A stretch of DNA of 64,000 nt from Ceratothoa steindachneri (Eukaryota > Arthropoda > Malacostraca > Isopoda > Cymothoidae), in contig OZ018323.1 of assembly GCA_963969495.1 (NCBI GenBank), forward strand, positions 74,248,920-74,312,919, read 5' to 3'. This document shows positions 57,593-64,000 of the stretch, piece by piece; position 1 is the first letter of the stretch; each line of letters starts with the position of its first letter. Below the pieces are notes generated by a model, which worked only from the letters and a program-made list of their open reading frames with translations, had not been told where the DNA came from and did not search any database. A program made the translations under genes and the position numbers.

Positions 57593-59400
57593 TTCCTCTG
57601 CCTTAAAATTTTGACAATTACTGTTGCCTGAAAAGGGGGTTTTAAGGCCCCCAAATCATTTTTTACATTTTGGATGAGATTAATTATATATATATTATCT
57701 ATGAAGGATAATTAAGCATGAATGGGTTTATATTTTTGAGAAAATCAGATATAAAAAAACTTAAACTAAAAAAAAATTGTCAAATCTATCTTAATTCAAA
57801 ATTGATTAACAGTTCACACAAGTTGTGCTTTTTATACCTATGTGTTTTGGACAAATAAAGAACATAGAACAGGAAGTAGATTTGACATTATATTTATTAT
57901 ACTCATTCTTTGATAAATTTCATATCTATTTACTTTTGCTCTAAGAATGTTTGACCGGATTTTTGGATGAGATCATATAACGATTCTCATATCGGCTTGC
58001 ACTGACGTATTTATTCCTGTTTTCGGTGAACCTGCTCTTACTTTGATAGCAGGCGTCACAAGTTCTTTGCCTAATTATTTGAAAAATTTCAGCCCCATAA
58101 TTGGCTTATCTGAGTACTTTCTTATACAAAATTATGGCATTTCAGGTATAAATTTTCATAAGGTGTGTTATAAGGACAAATAGCCATTATTTTGCAATCT
58201 TGTGACAAGAACATTCCTTCAACAGTTTAGGAAAAACTATCTACTCCACATTTTATTTACTTTTATTCTAGAATTAGGCATATAATGATCTAATGTGCGA
58301 TCGAGTAATCATGATATTGACTAGATAGCAATATGACTAATCTATTTTTAGCTCAAACATATACTATCGTGAAATCATCTATTGATAGGAACATAGATGC
58401 GCACACTATTTCCTCTTGCCAGTTTGAGTAAGGTAAAAGTATTGTCACAAGTTATTCCATATCCTGAGACTAGAAATTGTATCATATCTAGTATGTATTA
58501 CACGTTTTCCTTGTTTTTTTTCTGCAGTTGAACTCATTTGACCAGTATATACCAGTAACTTCCATACATTGGCACTGAAGTTATTAAAAATAGATTATAT
58601 CTTTATACACTATCGATTGGGTTTACTTTTCATATATACTTTAAATGGGCACTCTCCTCGGAAACATTACTTGTTTATCTACACGCCTTTTTGCTTCCGG
58701 AACCAACATTTCTGTCAGTTCTTTTTAAAAACTTCCTAAACATCTCGTATTGTCTAATGATCTTAGTTGTAGCCCTGTATCAAGATTGTCTGTCATAATG
58801 AGGCGCAGTGTATTTTTAAAAACATCAGGGCTCAGACATAGTTGCTTTGATAATTGGCCGAGAAAATGAGTCATTTTTATTTTAAATTCAGGCAATCGAT
58901 ACTTTTCTACCTCTAGTCGCACTAATAATACAATAAAAGCTTGCAATCATTCCGGTGATAAATGCCATTCAGGATGATTTAGTGTTCGGCTTTTTTATAT
59001 CAATATTTTATAATAATATCCAAAAGTTTATCATCAAAAAGTAACTGAAATGCATCCAGAAGAGTTATTTTATTTTTAATGTAGTTTGTAATGTCAGTCA
59101 GTGGCTACAGGCAATATATTAAGTTAATCTCGTTATCCTCTGTTCCTTCGAGGCTTCATTGTCCATTTAATGCCATCTCGTGAAGTAATATATTCATGAA
59201 CGCATTCGTCCGACTCAAAACTGAATTCAAATCTAGGCCATAACCCATCTTCACTAAAACACACCTGATCTTCTACTTCCGACACTTCTCCTGTATAAAC
59301 TCATTTGCATTCTCATCGAAAAGACCATTATCTCCTTCATTTAACAGAGCACTTATTTCAGCATGATTATATCTTTTGGAACGCATTTAAGGATAATATA
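57593..59400 (-). mobile_element. piggyBac element of a second family (ends uncertain)
   Basis: TTAACCTTCCTCTGCC at about 57593 looks like a piggyBac terminus. It is followed by a subterminal inverted motif, GGGGGTTTTAAGGCCCCC, at about 57638. The transposase lies on the - strand and starts at 59387. A matching right terminus was not found. It differs in sequence from the element at 32176. Confidence 0.55.
57960..59387 (-). pseudogene. piggyBac transposase pseudogene, second family
   Basis: The start at 59387 gives MRSKRYNHAEISALLNE, then an acidic part, then EYITSRDGIKWTMKPRRNRG, the 'YisrDG..W...pp..rgr' motif of the family. At 58946-58725 comes LQAFIVLLVRLEVEKYRLPE, then LSPDVFKNTLRLIMTDNLD, the 'ms..rF..ilr.lrfdd' block. 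VDKQVMFPRRVPI near 58675 stands where the first catalytic VDEQ-RGRCP normally is. Near 58090 LGKELVTPAIKVRAGS represents the C-terminal part. Stops are frequent and the second and third Asp regions are not recognisable. Confidence 0.7.
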
Positions 59401-60137
59401 TTCTGAAAATATAAGAAAATATATTATGTTGAGATGATAATAAAAAAATACAAATAAGTGAATATGTATATGTATGTGGGCAAGATAGAAAACTGAAAAT
59501 TTCCCCCAAATAAGGACAGCATATTTTACTCATGGCTCAAGAAAATCGTTGAACAATTTTACAGTTCTCTTTGAATAAGTCTCCTAATTTTTTTTCTCAG
59601 CAAATTATTTACTTTTAGAAATGTATAGCGCAATAGCAACTAGGCTCTATGACGGAATAAGTTTGTAAATCAATATATAAAGAAAGTAAGGAAGGTAGAG
59701 GAAGCGAAAATATGGTAGATGTAGGAGATCTGATTAGGCAAAATATTTCTTTTTCAAATATGAAGTTATCGATAAAATATTATCGATGATTATATGATAG
59801 TTAACTTTCAATCATCAAGAAATTATCGTTAATATATTAAGGATCGTGACCCGAATTCAGGGCAAAAATGAAGGATTAAAAAAGTTTTACGGAAACTTTG
59901 GGAGATTTAAAACGATGTAGCAGACTTATTGAAAAGGAAGAGAGGAGATACTAGAATTACGTGCGAAGTTTGAAATTTATGCTAGAATAAATTTATTAGG
60001 AATAAGGATTATAATCTAAAATTTTAAAGTAATCTCGATTCACTTAGTTTTTAAATTGTAGAAAATACTTTAGAATTTGAGAAGTTGACTCGCACGATTT
60101 GCTTTCATTGAAGAAAATTGTGTGCCAAAATTTATGG
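59401..60137. other. AT-rich DNA with no gene
   Basis: May include the missing right end of the second piggyBac. Nothing else seen. Confidence 0.45.
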
Positions 60138-61289
60138 CTCCTGCCTCATCTATTTAAGAAGCAGTAGCTGATCACAGATCGTCAGTCACAAATTTTTCAA
60201 CAATGAAGAAGGTTGAGCACCGCGCACTGATCAAACATTTGACCAAGGAAGGCAAGAATGCAAAAGAGATGCATGAACGCATGGTTGCAGTGTAAACCGA
60301 CACCACCCCTTCCTATGCAACCATTGCTTGCTGGAATAGGGAGTTCCGCCATGGTCGTGAGTCCCTTGAAGATGATCCCCGTCCAGGACGCCCGTCAGAC
60401 GTGACCAATGAGGACAATGTGGACCGTGTGGAAGGGATGATCCTCGAAAATCGACGGGTGAGGTCAAAGAAATCGAGCGAGAACTTAGGATAACGTATGG
60501 AAGTGTTATCAACATCATCCACGACAATTTGGCCCGTTGGGTCCCTAGAAACCTCACGAACCCTCACGCCTCATGATAGACTTTAACGTCGTCAAAGTTT
60601 CAAGGAGCTGCTGCTCCTCGAGTCACGCATAGTGACAGGTAATGAAACGCGGGTCCATCACTGGGATCCCGAGACCAAGCTCGAAAGTATGGCCTAGAAG
60701 CACAGGGGCTCTCCGAACCCCATCAAGTTCCGAACCCAACCCTCAGCCGAGAAAATCATGGCCACCATCTTCTGGGATTATCAAAGAGTGTTGATGGTGG
60801 ACAATTTGCCTTGTGGAAGGCCTATCACAGGCGAATATTACGCCGAGGAACTGGCTGGGTTAAAAAAGTGCATCCGTCAGAAGCGGCGCGGTAAGTTGAC
60901 AAGCGGTGTCCTGCTCCCCCACGACAATGCCCATGTCCACAAGGCCAGAGTTTCACAAGCTTTCCTGAGTAAGTACGGATTCAAGGAGCTCAACTATATC
61001 CCCCTACAGTCCAGATCTGGCCCCTAGGGACTACTTTTTATTCCGCCAGCTCAAGGCTGCACTGCGTGAACACCGGTTTGGGAACGATGAAAATGCCCAG
61101 CTCGCCGTCCCGAAGTAGATTGAACAGCAGTCGGGAGATTTCTGGTTGTCGAGAATTCGAAGCCTCAGGGACAAGTGGCGCAAGGGCATTGAAGTCGAGG
61201 GTAGCATATATTTAAAAATTATAAAACACTTTTGCTTATATCTCGTTTCCTTATATCTGAATTGAAAAACTTATTGACCGCTGCTCGTA
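60138..61289 (+). mobile_element. mariner element, copy D, missing its left terminal repeat
   Basis: Same family as A-C but on the + strand. The match begins abruptly at about 60138 (CTCCTGCCTCATCTATTTAA), inside the leader. The right end reads inward TACGAGCAGCGGTCAATAAG and is intact at 61289. Lacking one end, it could not be mobilised even with transposase supplied. Confidence 0.88.
60203..61230 (+). pseudogene. mariner transposase pseudogene, copy D
   Basis: Start ATG 60203: MKKVEHRALIKHLTKEGKNA. A stop replaces a codon at about 60293. REFRHGRESLEDDPRPGRP follows. A small deletion at about 60535 removes the codons before RWVPRNL. The first catalytic motif reads IVTGNETRVHHWD, with Asn for Asp. 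The best frame, 60758-61027, has MATIFWDYQRVLMVDNLP and GVLLPHDNAHVHKARV with the second Asp. YSPDLAPRDYFLF with the third Asp is in the next frame. Spacing fits D,D34D. The two frames listed on the - strand at 60231-60567 are shadows. Confidence 0.88.
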
Positions 61290-61690
61290 GCTCTGCTCAC
61301 GTAAAAAAAAAGTTAAATCAATGGTAAGCCTAAAAACGCAGGAATATTCATTTTAGGGCCAAAATTCGTTGTGTGTATGTCTAGGCAATGTACCTTTATT
61401 TTTGGTATTTCTACTAACTCTTGGTTCTGAACTAATTGAATAAACTAATATTAACATTTTTTTTAAAACGCGAGTAACTTAGTCCGACTCTCAAATAAAT
61501 AGTAAAAACCGCACTTACGCGCGTTTTTACTATTTTTTCGAGGAAAAGAAAGTTCCGGGAGAGCAAGAAAAATGCTCGCGCAGTAGGAAAACAAAGTGCT
61601 TGAACTGAAGCCAGATTGGCGATGGGCTTAGGGTGTGTAGAAAAGTGCTTAAACTGGCAATGACCACACGGGGCTATGACTATGAGTAGC
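61290..61690. other. Spacer with no clear gene
   Basis: Moderately AT-rich with a short inverted repeat (AAAACGCGCGTTTTT-like) around 61495-61535. It may contain the far upstream part of the LINE that follows. Confidence 0.4.
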
Positions 61691-61749
61691 CCGCAAAATG
61701 TTTACTCATAAAGTTTAAGAATGTAGGAGAGATAACCGAGCATAAGAGT

Positions 61750-62420
61750 TAATAGAACTTTTTCTGGGCATGGGCAGTAAAAACGGCTACTTTTACTCAA
61801 TATATGCACCAGTGGAGAATCAGGTACCTTATATTTTGGTAAAAAATGAGAGCATATAAATTATGGCAATGATAATGTACCCTTATATGGAAAATATAGC
61901 CAAACCAGGAAGATTCCAATAGGAGCTGAACACCTTTCTGTAGAGGAATGGCATGAAGAAAAGTTTGTGGTTCCAAGATAACTCGCCTTCACAAATGATT
62001 TTCTACATAGTTGTTAGAAATATTACTAAACACAAAATGATGGAGCTGTATTCCCACTCAGTCCAACTGCTAGTAATGGAATGGGCCAAAATCTCAAAAG
62101 AAATTATTCTATCCTCCATAACTTGTCTATGTTATTCGGAAGGAACACTTTGATGATTTTCCTTAACAACCTGAATGCCCGCTCTCGGCATTTGGGAAGA
62201 ACTAGAATATGTTTATCCTAAGGATATAGTGGTACGAGCAAGGCCAGAGTTTCCTACGCACGTGACAGAAAGAGCAGCACCAAGGCTAGGCATAATCCTA
62301 ATGAATAATTATTTCCCCTGTAACATATATAAACGGCCGACTCCTGTGTTCCTGACGGATCACAATTCCATAACTGTATTTCTGGCACTTAGTCCAATCA
62401 ATCTATAGTTAGAAAATAAT
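61750..62420 (+). pseudogene. LINE endonuclease remnant
   Basis: GYFYSIYAPVENQVPY resembles the 'iSiYaPp' core strand of AP-like endonucleases. The frames at 61953-62153 and 62175-62408 follow it; the latter has ERAAPRLGIILMNNYFPCN and FLTDHNSITVFLAL, the second containing an 'sDHnpi' like catalytic end motif with Thr-Asp-His. The order fits an endonuclease but identity is low. Confidence 0.45.
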
Positions 62421-63289
62421 ATGTAAAGGATGATAAGTTCTTAGTGGTCATAAACGACATTACTAATGGGAGCAATTACAGGACATGCTGGAAAAGGACG
62501 GGCCGCTAGTGCTAGAAGGTAAATGAGTCGAGGATATTGATGGAAGAATAGAAAGAAAAGTGGTCCTATAAAGGAAGCTGAGCAGCTTAATGCTTAATAC
62601 TCCTAACATGGCGTTGCGAACACTTGCAGCTTCGAGCTGGTCACTTGGGATACGGACGGCTAATTGAGAGATAGAAGCTATTAACCGAATAACGAGAGTT
62701 ATTGATACAAAAACTGAATTGTACCTAAGGAAACCAGTGCTCTAAAGTGGAGTAAGGAAAATAATGAGTGAGGAAAATAAGACTGTGGGGCCAAATTAAT
62801 TGAAGTGCTGAGCAGAGACCGGAGTAGGATAAACTAGGCAGGCAAGCTTACAAATAAGGATAATGATAATTAAGAGAAGTAATGTGTATATAACAAACGA
62901 AATTAAACATCAAGTGAGATTAAAATGCCAACTTTGACGCGGGCCCTGAACCAGGATCATGGAGGAACTGAACTAAAACTAGGTGAAACATATCTTCTAG
63001 ACAGGAGACCTAGCTATACCATTATGGACAATGGTAACAAAGGCCATGGTAAAATAGAGTGCGGTAAGAAGGATTCAATGCTTTCAAATTGAAAGCCACC
63101 GAGCCAAAAAGACAGACGAGGGCAAACATAAATCAGCTTCAAGAAATCAAACTGGAATGCTTGCTGGAAATTAAAAACGCAAGCTGAATCATCGGCTACT
63201 TTCCATAAAAGGAAGTAGACAAAAGTACACAGTACAATGAAATAAATGACCCTATTGTAAATAACAGAGAAGCTAACCGAAACAAAAAG

Positions 63290-63745
63290 TGAAGGTATAA
63301 TGGTGACTTAGTGGTGTGTGATATACAGAAAGCGTTTGACAAGGCAAGGAGGTATATACTTCAATATAAGCAGTTTGGGATAGAGCTATGGGAAAAAATT
63401 ATCGAAATATTATGCAAATTCTTAAGCAAAAGAAATGCCTAAATGGCATTCTGGTTGCTTTAAAAAAAGTTGCGGCTCCCTCATAGGAGCTCTCTCCCCA
63501 GTCCTCTACGACATATATACGACATTCACTCAAAGCCGTAAAGCAGTCTATATCACGTTATCGGACGACGTCAATTAAATTAAGACCACCTCGAAGAGAA
63601 AACAAGAAAGACACCAAAATATATCAATATATTTAAATCCTAAACTTACTCGTATGTAGGAATGGAAAGTGGAGGATTGGAATGAATAGCGATAAGTACT
63701 TAGTAATACTTATCAGTAAGAGAAAGTTAAAGAGCATGAGTGATG
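63290..63745 (+). pseudogene. LINE reverse transcriptase remnant
   Basis: DLVVCDIQKAFDKARRYIL holds the motif A Asp, followed by YKQFGIELWEKIIEILCKFL and SKRNA. Motif B reads CGSLIGALSPVLYDIYTTF. Motif C reads YITLSDDVN, where Ser-Asp-Asp replaces the usual Ala-Asp-Asp. After a frameshift come CGKWRIGMNSDKYLVIL and ISKRK, the segment after the active site. The motif set resembles the - strand LINE at 16742-17620. Confidence 0.65.
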
Positions 63746-63750
63746 AGTGA

Positions 63751-64000
63751 TCGAAATATGTATGAGGAGGGTGGAACGAAAAACATTTTTTTAGAAATAT
63801 ATTTTCCTACCACAATCTTTTTATGGGGCTCTCTGTCAAATTAAACCTCCTAAAAAGGATTTTTTTATATAATAACTTTTCTAAGGTTCCTTAACGTCAT
63901 TGAAAATTTAAAATAATGCGATTTTAAAGTGAATTTTGAGTTTCGTGGATTATATCTGAAAATTAAATTGAAATTTTGAAATGATACTTCCAAACATATA
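63751..64000. other. Right edge of the window, no gene seen
   Basis: AT-rich sequence without a recognisable frame. A continuation of the LINE beyond its post-active-site block could not be traced. Confidence 0.4.

Larger units (their letters stand above)
61700..63750 (+). mobile_element. Jockey-like LINE, degenerate
   Basis: On the + strand a stop-ridden series of blocks follows LINE order: an endonuclease motif near 61780 (GYFYSIYAPVENQVPY), a weak endonuclease end with TDHNSITV near 62360, the linker with WEQLQDMLEKDGPLVLEG near 62465, and RT motifs at 63295-63745. No frame is longer than about 90 codons. Whether it continues past 63750 is unclear. Confidence 0.6.

Overview
This window looks like AT-rich animal DNA, most likely from an arthropod. 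It has no operons, no recognisable ribosome-binding sites, no CRISPR array and no rRNA or confident tRNA gene. It does contain several unrelated families of decayed eukaryotic transposable elements in AT-rich, non-coding DNA with TA/GA microsatellites. TTAGG-like repeats, the arthropod telomere motif, occur at two internal sites. I cannot name the species. I found no convincing host gene. Every coding stretch I can identify belongs to a mobile element, and every one is broken by stops, frameshifts or deletions.

Layout from left to right. 437-5190: a Ty3/gypsy-type LTR retrotransposon (copy 1, + strand) with two LTRs, a SCAN-like Gag, a protease and the start of an integrase. 5190-9960: AT-rich DNA with a small piggyBac-related element at 9343-9591. 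9961-11242: mariner copy A. 11243-23996: AT-rich DNA holding LINE remnants (reverse transcriptase pieces at 16.7-17.6 kb and 19.85-20.5 kb, and a zinc-finger tail at 22.4 kb), a tRNA-like relic and telomere-like repeats. 23997-25401: a second mariner family with clear ends. 30.4-31.4 kb: a CR1-like LINE on the - strand. 32176-35884: a piggyBac element bounded by TTAA and interrupted by a complete Tc1/mariner-superfamily element. 43097-44288: mariner copy B. 45.1-46.93 kb: an I-group LINE on the - strand, joined at 46.93 kb to a piece of the second mariner family. About 49.6-55.95 kb: a second LTR retrotransposon (copy 2, - strand) carrying mariner copy C and two compound microsatellites. 57.6-59.4 kb: a second piggyBac family (- strand). 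60.14-61.29 kb: mariner copy D. 61.7-63.75 kb: a Jockey-like LINE (+ strand).

The most informative point is the domain order of the LTR elements. In both copies the protease runs directly into the integrase N-terminal zinc finger. In copy 2 the reverse transcriptase and RNase H lie downstream of the integrase GPY/F module. This protease-integrase-RT-RNase H order, together with a SCAN-like Gag, matches what is known of Gmr1-like Ty3/gypsy elements and differs from the usual protease-RT-RNase H-integrase order.

The elements do not work together as a system. They are layers of independent insertions that can be partly ordered in time by nesting: mariner-type into piggyBac, mariner fragment next to LINE, mariner C within LTR copy 2.
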